A stretch of DNA of 17,959 bases, taken from contig JAUYPY010000047.1 of assembly GCA_030697445.1 (NCBI GenBank), positions 1 to 17,959 on the forward strand, read 5' to 3'. The notes below the pieces were generated by a model. That model saw only the letters and a list, made by a program, of their open reading frames with translations, ran no database searches and had not been told where the DNA came from. Positions 7,416 to 14,680 of this stretch are shown piece after piece (the stretch's first letter is position 1; every line of letters starts with the position of its first letter). A program made the position numbers and the translations under genes. The DNA comes from a bacterium. Lineage in GTDB: Bacteria; Patescibacteriota; Minisyncoccia; Phycocordibacterales; UBA10002.

Positions 7416-7736
7416 TTATATCTTCAAATCATCCATCGCTTCGTCCACGCTTTTCATTGCGGGGCGCATGGGGCGCGTACTGCCTTCCGGTTCGTTAATT
7501 TTGAGGTTAACGCGGGCATTGTTCTTCATACCAACCACCCGAAGGAGTATCCGAAGCGCTTTGGCGGTGTTACCGGAACGCCCAATGATTTTGCCCATAT
7601 CTTCCGGGCCAACCGATAGCGTCAAAAGCACTCCCATCTCGTCGACGGTGCGGACGACTTTCACCGCGTCTGCATTTTCAACGAGCGACTTCACAACATA
7701 CTCCAAAAACTCAACATCATTTTCTTTCTTTGTCAT
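7416..7736 (-). CDS. khpA: KhpA-like single KH-domain RNA-binding protein
   Basis: 106 residues carrying one KH domain with the GXXG loop as IIGRSGNTAKALR at about 50-62, preceded by VGPEDMGK. KhpA (YlqC family) binds RNA, usually as a dimer or together with KhpB, and influences cell-division and envelope gene expression in Gram-positive bacteria. The canonical neighbours are rpsP upstream and rimM-trmD downstream; rpsP and trmD are present and rimM is absent. The C-terminal 25 residues (NEPEGSTRPMRPAMKSVDEAMDDLKI region) are an extension past the KH fold. The start ATG at 7736 has no Shine-Dalgarno. It is followed directly by the hairpin terminator. Confidence 0.88.
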   Translation of the reverse strand: MTKKENDVEFLEYVVKSLVENADAVKVVRTVDEMGVLLTLSVGPEDMGKIIGRSGNTAKALRILLRVVGMKNNARVNLKINEPEGSTRPMRPAMKSVDEAMDDLKI

Positions 7737-7803
7737 TGTCGTGCTGTTATTTGCAATCTGATAATCAAACTATGCAGTTCGTCCGACCGTGCGAACCTGC
7801 TCG

Positions 7804-7833
7804 CCCCGCGAAGCCGTACTCGGCGAAGTGGGG
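7804..7833. repeat. Imperfect inverted repeat in the khpA-rpsP gap, related to one in topA
   Basis: Read on the minus strand: CCCCACTTCGCCG, a 4-nt loop AGTA, then CGGCTTCGCGGGG. The 119-bp gap 7737-7855 otherwise holds no gene. Nearly the same arms occur in topA at 12184-12210 (one base differs in the right arm), so this is a dispersed element and not only a local hairpin. Confidence 0.7.
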
Positions 7834-7855
7834 CTTGCTCTCCAATATAACAAAC

Positions 7856-8248
7856 TTACGCCGCAGGCGCGACTTCTGCCGGAGTTTCCGTAGAAACAGG
7901 AACCTCGACTGGTTTTTCCACAGGCACAGAAGCCGTTTCCTCTTTCCCCTCGACAGGACTCGGGACAGGTTTAATCGGGCGATGTTTCGGGAGCGCATTT
8001 TTCTTTTTACCGTCAATGATTTTTTGCGAAATCAAAAAGTTGTGAAGCGTTACGGACGGTTGAGCGCCTTTGGAGAGCCAGTATTTCACACGCTCTGCAT
8101 CTACGCGCCTTTCGTGCGTCGTATTGTTCCAAGTGCCGAGCGTTTCAATACTTTTACCGCTTTTTGTAGAATTGCGCGAGTCGGTCAACACCACCCGGAA
8201 TACCGGCATATGCACCCGCCCCACGCGCTGTAATCTGATTTTTAACAT
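7856..8248 (-). CDS. rpsP: 30S ribosomal protein S16 with acidic Pro-rich tail
   Basis: Small-subunit ribosomal protein that helps assemble the 16S central/5' domain. The S16 body is residues 1-85: MLKIRLQRVGRVHMPVFRVV, DSRNSTKSGKSIETLG, ERVKYWLSKGAQPS and VTLHNFLISQKIIDG. After it comes a tail of about 45 residues rich in Pro, Val, Glu and Ala, giving 130 residues versus about 80-90 usually. I chose the ATG at 8248: it gives the standard S16 start, and the strong promoter puts the transcription start within 1-2 nt of it. Upstream ATG (8257) and TTG (8266) codons lie inside or before the -10 box and are unlikely. First gene of the rpsP-khpA unit. Confidence 0.95.
   Translation of the reverse strand: MLKIRLQRVGRVHMPVFRVVLTDSRNSTKSGKSIETLGTWNNTTHERRVDAERVKYWLSKGAQPSVTLHNFLISQKIIDGKKKNALPKHRPIKPVPSPVEGKEETASVPVEKPVEVPVSTETPAEVAPAA
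7949..7969. repeat. 21-bp repeat element in the rpsP tail, related to one in rnr
   Basis: The plus-strand 21-mer starting CTCGACAGGACTCGGG matches the rnr 21-mer at 8956-8976 at 16 of 21 positions, and all five differences are A/G transitions. In rpsP it is read in the opposite orientation and encodes the PVPSPVEG part of the non-conserved tail. Confidence 0.65.
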
Positions 8249-8255
8249 AAGCGCC

Positions 8256-8284
8256 ATAATAGCCAAACTGTGCTATAGTGTCAA
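8256..8284 (-). promoter_or_regulatory. Strong promoter of rpsP (TTGACA-17-TATTAT)
   Basis: Minus strand: -35 TTGACA (8279-8284), 17-nt spacer, -10 TATTAT (8256-8261). Transcription should start at about 8249-8250, immediately before the ATG at 8248, so the rpsP mRNA is expected to be leaderless. The -35 overlaps the -10 of the divergent rnr promoter. Confidence 0.85.
8271..8279 (+). promoter_or_regulatory. Extended -10 promoter of rnr (TGCTATAGT)
   Basis: TG at 8271-8272 followed after one base by TATAGT (8274-8279) makes an extended -10. No good -35 is seen. The start would fall near 8286, three bases before the rnr ATG, so this mRNA too is expected to be almost leaderless; no Shine-Dalgarno is present. 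Confidence 0.6.
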
Positions 8285-8288
8285 CTCA

Positions 8289-10256
8289 ATGCATAAAAAA
8301 AATACGCCGGCGAAAGCGATACAAGGAATTATTAGCGTGAACTCCCGCGGGACGGGGTTTGTGAAAGATGAGAGCGCGAAAGATGACGATATAGAAATAG
8401 GGCCAGAATCTCTGAACTGTGCCCTGCACAAAGACGAAGTGGAAATACGGTTGACCGGAAAGCGCTCTTTGCGTGACAGGCGGCTTGCCGAAGTGGTAAA
8501 AATTATTAAGCGTTCCCGCGAGCGGTTTGTTGGCGTATTGAAAAAGGATTCGGCATCGCAAAGTTTTTATGTAAAGCCGGATGATTGGCGGTGCTATGTT
8601 GATTTTTGGATTGCAGAAGGAAAACGACGCGAGGCGAAAGAGTGCGACAAAGTGCTGATACACCTTTTGCCGTGGACGGACCCGAAAGAACGCCCCGAAG
8701 CAGAAGTTGTGGAAATTATCGGCACGGCAGGAGAACACAATACCGAAATGCGTGCCATTGCATTGGCACGCGGCTTTTCTTCTTCGTTTCCTCCGAATGT
8801 GGAGCATGAAGCGCGCGCAATGAAAGAAGACGAGAAGCGGATTTTCAGCGAAGAAATCCCAAAGCGCAAGGATTTTCGGAATACCACCACTTTTACCATA
8901 GACCCAGTGGATGCAAAGGATTTTGATGATGCCTTGTCGTTCAAAAAACTGCCCTCTCGACAAAGCTCGGGGCAAGCAATTTACGAAGTAGGCGTGCACA
9001 TAGCGGATGTGTCGTTCTTTGTGCGTGAAAATACGGCGCTCAATACCGAGGCGCGCGAGCGCGGTTTCTCGGTGTATCTCGTAGACCGCACAATTCCGAT
9101 GCTTCCAGAAGCGCTTTCAAACGACCTCTGCTCCCTAAACCCCGACGAAGATAAGTTTGCGTTTTCCGCCGTGTTTGAAATAAACGACAAAGCGGAAGTG
9201 CTCTCACGCTGGTTCGGACGCACCGTCATCCGTTCCGTCAAACGATTTACCTATGAAAATGCACAGAAAGTTATTGACGCAAAAACAGGAGCGCTTTCCG
9301 AAGAACTCCTTACGCTGAATCGCCTGGCGAAAATAATGCAAGAGCGAAATCGCGCGGCGGGCGCGATTGACTTTGCGCAAGACGAAGTGAAGTTTGAACT
9401 GGACAAAGACGGCTGGCCGATACGCGTGTACAAAAAACCACATCTGCAAACACACAAGCTTATTGAAGAATGGATGCTCCTTGCAAACCGCGAAGTTGCG
9501 CAATTTCTCGCCGAAGTTCGTGAAAAGCAAAAGAGCAAAGCGCCTGTTTTGTACCGCATCCACGACCTGCCCGACAGCGACAAAATTACCGAACTCGCGC
9601 TTTTCGTGCGCGCGCTCGGGCATCACTTTCCGATGACGGGGAAAAGCGTCACCGGCAAAGATCTCCAACAACTCTTTAAGAAAATAGAGGGCTCGGCTGA
9701 AGAAGCGCTTATCAAAACAACGGCACTCCGCTCAATGTCAAAGGCAATTTATTCAACCAAAAACATCGGGCACTTCGGGCTTGCGATGCCTTTCTATACG
9801 CATTTCACCTCCCCCATCCGCCGCTACGCGGACTTGCTCATACACCGAATGCTTGCGGGGCATTTGCACGGCGAAAAGATGAATGAAGAAGAATGGTCTG
9901 CATACGAACATCTTGCCGCGCACATTACGGAGCGGGAAATCGGCGCGGCGGAGGCCGAGCGCGAGTCGGTAAAAATCAAAAAAGTGGAATATATGTCGGA
10001 GCGCGTGGGGCAGGAGTTTTCTGGCGTTATTTCAGGCGTTACCGAGTGGGGTATGTATATAGAAGAGAACGACACCAAGGCGGAAGGGATGGCGGCGCTT
10101 CGTAATTTCGGAGATGATTTCTACTCGCTGGACGAAAAGCATTACTGCATTGTCGGCGCGCGTACCAAGAAAAAATATTCCCTCGGCGACAAAGTGCGCT
10201 TCAAAATCATCGGCGCGGACACGGAGCGCAAAACGCTGGATTATCAAATTGTGTGA
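8289..10256 (+). CDS. rnr: Ribonuclease R (RNase II/VacB family 3'-5' exoribonuclease)
   Basis: Processive exoribonuclease that degrades structured RNA. With the ATG at 8289 it has 655 residues, shorter than typical RNase R (about 700-810) because the N-terminal helix-turn-helix is lacking. Domain order: cold-shock OB fold (GIISVNSRGTGFVKDE), second OB fold, RNB catalytic domain with FTIDPVDAKDFDDALSF (metal-binding Asp residues), HIADVSFFV, FTSPIRRYADLLIHRML, and a C-terminal S1 domain (SGVISGVTEWGMYIEEN to the end). Between DALSF and EVGVHIADV the usual short loop is lengthened by LPSRQSSGQA, encoded by a dispersed repeat. The open frame continues upstream to 8070, but that part overlaps rpsP and its promoter and is not coding. 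Confidence 0.95.
   Translation: MHKKNTPAKAIQGIISVNSRGTGFVKDESAKDDDIEIGPESLNCALHKDEVEIRLTGKRSLRDRRLAEVVKIIKRSRERFVGVLKKDSASQSFYVKPDDWRCYVDFWIAEGKRREAKECDKVLIHLLPWTDPKERPEAEVVEIIGTAGEHNTEMRAIALARGFSSSFPPNVEHEARAMKEDEKRIFSEEIPKRKDFRNTTTFTIDPVDAKDFDDALSFKKLPSRQSSGQAIYEVGVHIADVSFFVRENTALNTEARERGFSVYLVDRTIPMLPEALSNDLCSLNPDEDKFAFSAVFEINDKAEVLSRWFGRTVIRSVKRFTYENAQKVIDAKTGALSEELLTLNRLAKIMQERNRAAGAIDFAQDEVKFELDKDGWPIRVYKKPHLQTHKLIEEWMLLANREVAQFLAEVREKQKSKAPVLYRIHDLPDSDKITELALFVRALGHHFPMTGKSVTGKDLQQLFKKIEGSAEEALIKTTALRSMSKAIYSTKNIGHFGLAMPFYTHFTSPIRRYADLLIHRMLAGHLHGEKMNEEEWSAYEHLAAHITEREIGAAEAERESVKIKKVEYMSERVGQEFSGVISGVTEWGMYIEENDTKAEGMAALRNFGDDFYSLDEKHYCIVGARTKKKYSLGDKVRFKIIGADTERKTLDYQIV
8956..8976. 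repeat. 21-bp repeat element inside rnr, related to one in rpsP
   Basis: The 21-mer starting CTCGACAAAGCTCGGG matches the rpsP copy at 16 of 21 positions with only transitions. It encodes SRQSSGQ in a loop next to the active-site motif and leaves the frame intact. Confidence 0.65.
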
Positions 10257-10262
10257 TTTGCC

Positions 10263-10268
10263 TATAAT
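10263..10268 (+). promoter_or_regulatory. Consensus -10 box (TATAAT) ahead of topA
   Basis: A perfect TATAAT lies 7 nt after the rnr stop codon region, 26 nt before the topA ATG. No convincing -35 is present in the end of rnr. It would give a leader of about 20 nt. Confidence 0.5.
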
Positions 10269-10294
10269 TTCTTTTGCGTGTAATACTTAGAGGA

Positions 10295-12514
10295 ATGGCA
10301 CATACATTGTTGATTGTGGAATCGCCCGCGAAGGCGAAGACCATCGGGAAATATCTCGGAAGCGATTTTGTCGTCAAGGCCTCTATCGGCCATGTGCGAG
10401 ACCTTCCGAAGTCCAGCAAAAACGCCGTGGACATACCAGCGGGTTTTGTACCGCATTACGAAATCGTCAAGAAAAAAGAAACAGTGGTGCAAGAAATAAC
10501 CGAGGCGGCGCGGAAAGCCAAAGAAGTGATTCTTGCGACCGACCCCGACCGCGAGGGCGAGGCAATCGCGTGGCACCTCGCGGAAATTCTCAAGGAAAAA
10601 CTGGGAAAAGCGCATCCGCCAATCTCGCGCGCGGTGTATCACGAAATTACGAAAGGAGCGATTGAAGACGCGCTCGCGCATCCGCGCGCGGTAGATCAAA
10701 ACCTCCGCAAGGCGCAAGAAGCGCGGCGCGTGCTTGACCGGCTCGTGGGCTACGATCTTTCTGGGCTCATTTGGAAAAAGATTCGATACGGCCTTTCTGC
10801 GGGCCGCGTGCAGTCCCCAGCGCTCCGCATCCTTGCGGAGCGCGAACGCGAGATTCTGGCGTTCAAACCGGAGACCTTTTGGGTAATCACCGCCGACACA
10901 GAGACACCGTCTCGTGCAAAGCTTCTACTTACCTGCTCCGAAGAACCGCGCGACAAGAAACTGGTTGAGAAAATTCTGACAGAAGGAAAGAAAGGTGTGT
11001 GGAGCATTACGGATGTAACCGAAACCAAAGCCAAACGCGCGCCCAAGCCCCCCTTTATTACCTCAACGCTCCAGCAAACCGCATCAACGCGGCTCGGCTT
11101 TTCTCCCAAGCGCACGATGATGCTCGCGCAAAAGCTTTACGAAGCAGGGCATATCACCTATATGCGCACCGACTCTACCAACCTTGCCGAATCGGCGCGC
11201 GCGCAGATTGCGGGTGTGATTGCAAAAGAGTTCGGAAAAGAACTCGTCGAGCTCCGCACCTACAGCGGTAAAGTGAAAAACGCGCAGGAAGCGCACGAGG
11301 CGATTCGCCCGACACACTTCGCGCGACAGAACGCGGGCGCAACGCCAGAACAAAAGAAGATCTACGAACTTATCTGGAAGCGCACAGTCGCCTCGCAAAT
11401 GCCGGATGCGGAAATGCTCCGCACAAAAATCACGGCAAATATCGCTAGCGGAAATATTCCCGACTTTGCGGCAAACGGAGTACGGCTCCTCTCGCACGGC
11501 TGGCTAAAAGCGGACCCACAAGCGCGCGGAGAAGATGTGGAATTGCCCAAAGCGTTACAGGGAGATGCGCTCGCTCTGCTCGCGCTTAATACGCAAGAAA
11601 AGCAGACCGAGCCGCCAGGGCGGTACAGCGAAGCGGGGCTTGTGAAAGAGCTTGAGAAGCGCGGCATCGGGCGGCCCTCTACTTATGCTTCTATTATGGA
11701 GACCTTGGTTGAACGCGAATATGTAACGCGTGAAAATCGCTCGCTCAAACCAACCGACACCGGAATGGTAGTCAGCGGTTTTCTCGAACAACACTTCCCT
11801 TCCTACATTAGCGACACCTTTACCGCAGAAATGGAAGACAAACTGGACGATATTGCGGGAGGTACGCGCGAATACGAAAAAACGCTTCGCGAGTTTTATA
11901 CTCCATTCCACAAAGAAGTGAAATCAAAAGAAAAGCTTGATAAAGCGACAACACTCGGCGACGCGCCGAAAGAGTTTAAATGTCCGCTCTGCGGTGGACC
12001 GATGGTGTGGAAGCTCGGGCGCGGCGGCAAGTTTATGTCTTGTGAACGGTTTCCCGATTGCACCGGCGCATTGACCGCTGAAGGGCAAGAAATAAAACCG
12101 GACGAACCTATCGGGAAAGACCCTAACACCGGCGAGGATATTTTCTTGCTGAACGGTAGATTCGGCTTTTATGTGCAGGTAGGCCCCACTTCGCCAAAGG
12201 CGTCGCGGGGTAAATCAGCCAAAAATGATACGGTAAAGCAACGACGCGCAAGCATTCCACGAACATTTGATGTTTCCAAGCTCACCGTGGCGGACGCGCT
12301 TAAGTTCCTTTCGCTTCCGCGCGTGCTCGGCGTTCATCCGACAACCAGCAAAGAAATAAGTGCGAACATCGGCCGTTTCGGCCCTTACATTGTGCACGAC
12401 GGCGATTTCCGTTCGCTCAAATCGCCAGACAACCCCTACGACATTACCCTCCCCCGCGCACTTGAAATCTTAAAAGAGGAAAAAAAGCAACGCGGGTTTA
12501 AAAAGAAAACATAA
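10295..12514 (+). CDS. topA: DNA topoisomerase I (type IA)
   Basis: Relaxes negative supercoils by a single-strand passage mechanism. 739 residues from the ATG at 10295. The Toprim domain opens with LLIVESPAKAKTIGKYL and contains LATDPDREGEAIAWHL (acidic metal triad). The catalytic tyrosine is Y289 in HITYMRTDSTNL. Further motifs are AHEAIRPTH and YSEAGLVKELEKRGIGRPSTYA. The C-terminus has one four-Cys zinc finger (CPLCGGPMVWKLGRGGKF... with two more Cys in SCERFPDC) and then topo-I C-terminal repeats (NGRFGFYVQVG, NIGRFGPYIVHDG). Between those repeats the stretch PTSPKASRGK is encoded by an inverted-repeat element and is probably an insertion. The TTG at 10274 is in frame, but the ATG fits the family. 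AGAGGA abuts the ATG too closely to be a normal binding site. Confidence 0.96.
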   Translation: MAHTLLIVESPAKAKTIGKYLGSDFVVKASIGHVRDLPKSSKNAVDIPAGFVPHYEIVKKKETVVQEITEAARKAKEVILATDPDREGEAIAWHLAEILKEKLGKAHPPISRAVYHEITKGAIEDALAHPRAVDQNLRKAQEARRVLDRLVGYDLSGLIWKKIRYGLSAGRVQSPALRILAEREREILAFKPETFWVITADTETPSRAKLLLTCSEEPRDKKLVEKILTEGKKGVWSITDVTETKAKRAPKPPFITSTLQQTASTRLGFSPKRTMMLAQKLYEAGHITYMRTDSTNLAESARAQIAGVIAKEFGKELVELRTYSGKVKNAQEAHEAIRPTHFARQNAGATPEQKKIYELIWKRTVASQMPDAEMLRTKITANIASGNIPDFAANGVRLLSHGWLKADPQARGEDVELPKALQGDALALLALNTQEKQTEPPGRYSEAGLVKELEKRGIGRPSTYASIMETLVEREYVTRENRSLKPTDTGMVVSGFLEQHFPSYISDTFTAEMEDKLDDIAGGTREYEKTLREFYTPFHKEVKSKEKLDKATTLGDAPKEFKCPLCGGPMVWKLGRGGKFMSCERFPDCTGALTAEGQEIKPDEPIGKDPNTGEDIFLLNGRFGFYVQVGPTSPKASRGKSAKNDTVKQRRASIPRTFDVSKLTVADALKFLSLPRVLGVHPTTSKEISANIGRFGPYIVHDGDFRSLKSPDNPYDITLPRALEILKEEKKQRGFKKKT
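12184..12210. repeat. Imperfect inverted repeat inside topA, related to the khpA-rpsP gap element
   Basis: CCCCACTTCGCC, spacer AAA, GGCGTCGCGGGG. The left arm is identical to, and the right arm one base different from, the minus-strand element at 7804-7833. It encodes PTSPKASRG in the C-terminal region of topoisomerase I, in frame. Confidence 0.7.
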
Positions 12515-12517
12515 AAA

Positions 12518-12548
12518 AGCCCCGATTCGCCAATGGCGAATCGGGGCT
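12518..12548 (-). terminator. Intrinsic terminator between topA and helicase 1
   Basis: Fifteen-base arms (AGCCCCGATTCGCCA at 12518-12532 and its complement at 12534-12548), folding with a 3-nt loop. On the minus strand the stem is followed by TTTTTT, so it is best suited to end the helicase 1 message. For topA, read in the plus direction, the stem lacks a following T tract. Confidence 0.88.
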
Positions 12549-12558
12549 GTGATTACAT

Positions 12559-14517
12559 TTACTTCTTCCTTCCAAGAAAGATGTCCCACCCGGGAAAGTC
12601 CTTGTAAAACTTCCACGGATTCCACGGTAACCGAGCGTCTTCTTTGTACCGGGATGCGTACTTTGAAGAAGTGATTCCGAGCGCTTGGACTGACCGTGCC
12701 GCCTCCTGCCATGTCGGGTATGCGTCAATGTGCCGGGGCGCTTTATTCCCTGTTTTCAAAAAAGACCCCCACCCGGGAAAATCCGCATAATGTTGCGGAG
12801 GTGCCCCCGGCAGACACAGGTCTTCCTTGCGTCTCTCCGTGTACTCCTTATGGCTTGTTATACTCAACTTTATCGCTGCTTTTCCCGCCTCTTGCCAAGT
12901 GGCGTAGGGATTCTTAACCGTTCCGCTGCCCGTACCGAGAAACACGCCCCAATCTTCCCATTTATCCTCGTATTCCTCCTCTGGGTTCCTCGGTAATCGT
13001 GGGTCTTCTTTATATCGTTCGCCACGATACTCAATTGAGGTAGCAATGTTTAATTTCTTCGCGGCCTTGCTTGCCTGCAAGAGCGTTTTGTATGTCGCTT
13101 TCCTACTCTTCCCAAGAAACTTCCCCCACCCTTTCCATGAAGTCGAATAGAGCGTTTCTGGCGACGATGGAAGTCGTGGGTCTTCTCTGTATCGGTTGCG
13201 GTACCCCTTCTGCCCATATTTCGCTTCAATCCCAAGTGTGAGCACTGCCTCCTGCGCTTCCTGAAGCGTCGGATAGAAGTTGCGTGTACGGATGATATCC
13301 AGAATCCGCATTACCTTCTCCTTAAACTCAACGGTGTTTACATTGAGTGTGAACGGCTCGCGGGCGCGGTGAAGCGTACGCGTGCTGTAGTTTCGGGGTG
13401 TCTTTCCCGCCTCCTCGGCGGGTCGCCGAAGAGGCGACTTCTTCACCGCCTCCCAGAGATCCAGAATCATCCGAATCCGTTCGCAGTTTCCCACGAAGTC
13501 AAGCGCGAGTACTTTATCTTTTCCCTCGCTCTTGCGCAGCCCTCTTCCTAACTGTTGGAAGAAGACCGTCGGCGATGCCGTTGAACGCAGAAACGCGAGA
13601 ATGTTCGCCTCCGGAATATCCATCCCCTCGTTGAAGACATCCACCGTAATGAGGGTTGATACGATTCCCTGCCGGAAAAGCTCAAGGCGAACGACGCGCT
13701 CCCGCAGGTGGATTTTTGAATGAAACGGCAAGCTATCAGGCAGGTAGCGCGCCAGATGGTCGCAATGGATTACTGACTCACAGAAAATAATAATCCGCGG
13801 AGCCGCAAACTCTTCTGCATGTTTTAGGATAATCTTTGCAATTTCCTCGTCACGACGCGGCACAAAAATGAGCTTGTTCAATTTCGTGATGCTCATTTTT
13901 CCCTGCGGCGTTTCAAGCATTGTCTGCATCTGAATCTCATCAGTGAGAAGCCGATAATCAACCGGCGTCAAAAGTTCCTGCGCGAGCGCTTCGTCAATTG
14001 GAAGAAAAAATACTTCCTTCCCAAAGACGCGGCGTATATCTTCTCCGTCGGTGCGATCCGGCGTTGCCGTCACGCCCAAGAGAAATTTCGGTTTCCAATA
14101 CTCAACGACATCAAGGTAGGTGTCGGCGTAGGTATGGTGGCTCTCGTCAACCACGATATACGGAAACTCGTCAGGGCGGAAAAGCCCTTTGTGCTTCCGC
14201 ATGGTCTGGAGCGATGCGAAGAGAAACTGAGCTGCATGCCCATTTTTTTCAACACCCGTGAAAAATCCATAGGTGTGCTGGCTCCCGTTAATGGCGGTAA
14301 AGGTGCTATGCGCCTGCTCCAAAATATTATTTTGGTGACAGAGGTAAAGCACCCGCGCGTCCGGAGAGGACTCGCGAAACCGCTTGGCATCAAAGGCAGC
14401 CACGACGGTTTTCCCGAGTCCGCTCGCCATAACAACGAGCGCCCGACCTTTTCCGTTTTTGCGAACGCGGTCAGTGGCTTTCAAACAATCATTCTGGTAG
14501 TAATGTAAGGTAACCAT
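12559..14517 (-). CDS. SF2 DEAD/DEAH-type helicase with four C-terminal W..WG.FLG repeats
   Basis: 652 residues. The ATP-dependent helicase core has Walker A MASGLGKT (about 30-37), the DESH box VVDESHHT (about 124), motif III GVTATPDR, NEGMDIPEA, and motif VI QQLGRGLRKSEGKDKVLALDF. It is closest in style to the SSL2/type I restriction R-subunit-like helicases, but no nuclease, methylase or specificity domain is seen. The tail (about 414-649) is four copies of a repeat of about 60 residues: (Y)PTxQEAxxAxxxLGI, then RYKEDPRLPxxP, then WxxWGxFLG. From memory this resembles the phage-integrase repeat unit (INT_rpt), a match I could not test. Start chosen at 14517: AAAGGA precedes it, and the length matches the paralogue; the open frame continues to 14568. 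It has its own promoter and terminator. Confidence 0.85.
   Translation of the reverse strand: MVTLHYYQNDCLKATDRVRKNGKGRALVVMASGLGKTVVAAFDAKRFRESSPDARVLYLCHQNNILEQAHSTFTAINGSQHTYGFFTGVEKNGHAAQFLFASLQTMRKHKGLFRPDEFPYIVVDESHHTYADTYLDVVEYWKPKFLLGVTATPDRTDGEDIRRVFGKEVFFLPIDEALAQELLTPVDYRLLTDEIQMQTMLETPQGKMSITKLNKLIFVPRRDEEIAKIILKHAEEFAAPRIIIFCESVIHCDHLARYLPDSLPFHSKIHLRERVVRLELFRQGIVSTLITVDVFNEGMDIPEANILAFLRSTASPTVFFQQLGRGLRKSEGKDKVLALDFVGNCERIRMILDLWEAVKKSPLRRPAEEAGKTPRNYSTRTLHRAREPFTLNVNTVEFKEKVMRILDIIRTRNFYPTLQEAQEAVLTLGIEAKYGQKGYRNRYREDPRLPSSPETLYSTSWKGWGKFLGKSRKATYKTLLQASKAAKKLNIATSIEYRGERYKEDPRLPRNPEEEYEDKWEDWGVFLGTGSGTVKNPYATWQEAGKAAIKLSITSHKEYTERRKEDLCLPGAPPQHYADFPGWGSFLKTGNKAPRHIDAYPTWQEAARSVQALGITSSKYASRYKEDARLPWNPWKFYKDFPGWDIFLGRKK
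12571..13278 (-). repeat. Four tandem ~60-residue protein repeats in the helicase 1 tail
   Basis: The WGKFLG, WGVFLG, WGSFLK and WDIFLG ends are spaced 59, 60 and 61 residues apart. Each unit carries Gln-Glu-Ala/Leu-Gly-Ile helices and a KEDPRLP-like centre. The units are diverged in DNA, so this is an old array and not recent slippage. The role is unknown; nucleic-acid or target recognition is an inference from the association with a helicase. Confidence 0.75.
13408..13436. repeat. 13-bp near-perfect inverted repeat inside helicase 1
   Basis: CGCCTCCTCGGCG, loop GGT, CGCCGAAGAGGCG: 12 of 13 pairs match. It lies in the linker between the helicase core and the tail repeats, encoding PLRRPAEEAGK, which has no counterpart in the paralogous helicase. 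It keeps the frame. Confidence 0.7.
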
Positions 14518-14535
14518 AGGTCCTTTCTGAATCAC

Positions 14536-14549
14536 GCAGAATGTTCTGC
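14536..14549. promoter_or_regulatory. Operator-like inverted repeat in the helicase 1 leader
   Basis: GCAGAA-TG-TTCTGC is a 6-bp dyad lying between the predicted transcription start (about 14575) and the ribosome binding site. Its position suits a repressor site or a small RNA hairpin. No factor can be assigned. Confidence 0.4.
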
Positions 14550-14581
14550 ATGAGTTTTCAATGTCCAAAGTATCTGGAGTA

Positions 14582-14610
14582 TGTCTAACACAAGGTACTC
14601 AAAGAGTCAA
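14582..14610 (-). promoter_or_regulatory. Putative promoter of helicase 1 (TTGACT-17-TAGACA)
   Basis: Minus strand: -35 TTGACT (14605-14610), 17-nt spacer, -10 TAGACA (14582-14587) with an extended TG one base upstream. It gives a leader of about 58 nt that contains the GCAGAA dyad. The -10 is weak. Confidence 0.5.
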
Positions 14611-14617
14611 TAAAAAA

Positions 14618-14641
14618 CCCTCATCGCCGAAGCGATGAGGG
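14618..14641 (-). terminator. Intrinsic terminator of the sigma-like gene, UUCG loop
   Basis: On the minus strand CCCTCATCGC-TTCG-GCGATGAGGG is followed by TTTTTT. The perfect 10-bp stem is capped by the very stable C(UUCG)G tetraloop. It separates the sigma-like gene from the helicase 1 promoter. Confidence 0.93.
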
Positions 14642-14680
14642 TGGTGAAGTATCTTTCTCGTATGGCGTTAAGAGAGACGG

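Noticed and set aside
8070..8288. Upstream extension of the rnr frame
   Set aside because: It runs antisense through rpsP and across both promoters; the RNase R cold-shock domain begins just after the ATG at 8289.
8286..8999. Minus-strand open frame of 237 codons
   Set aside because: Antisense to the RNase R N-terminus, with a Cys/His/Phe-rich translation and no family resemblance.
14536..14549. A LexA box
   Set aside because: The dyad resembles some SOS-type operators in shape, but no LexA motif for this phylum is known to me and no SOS gene is in the window.
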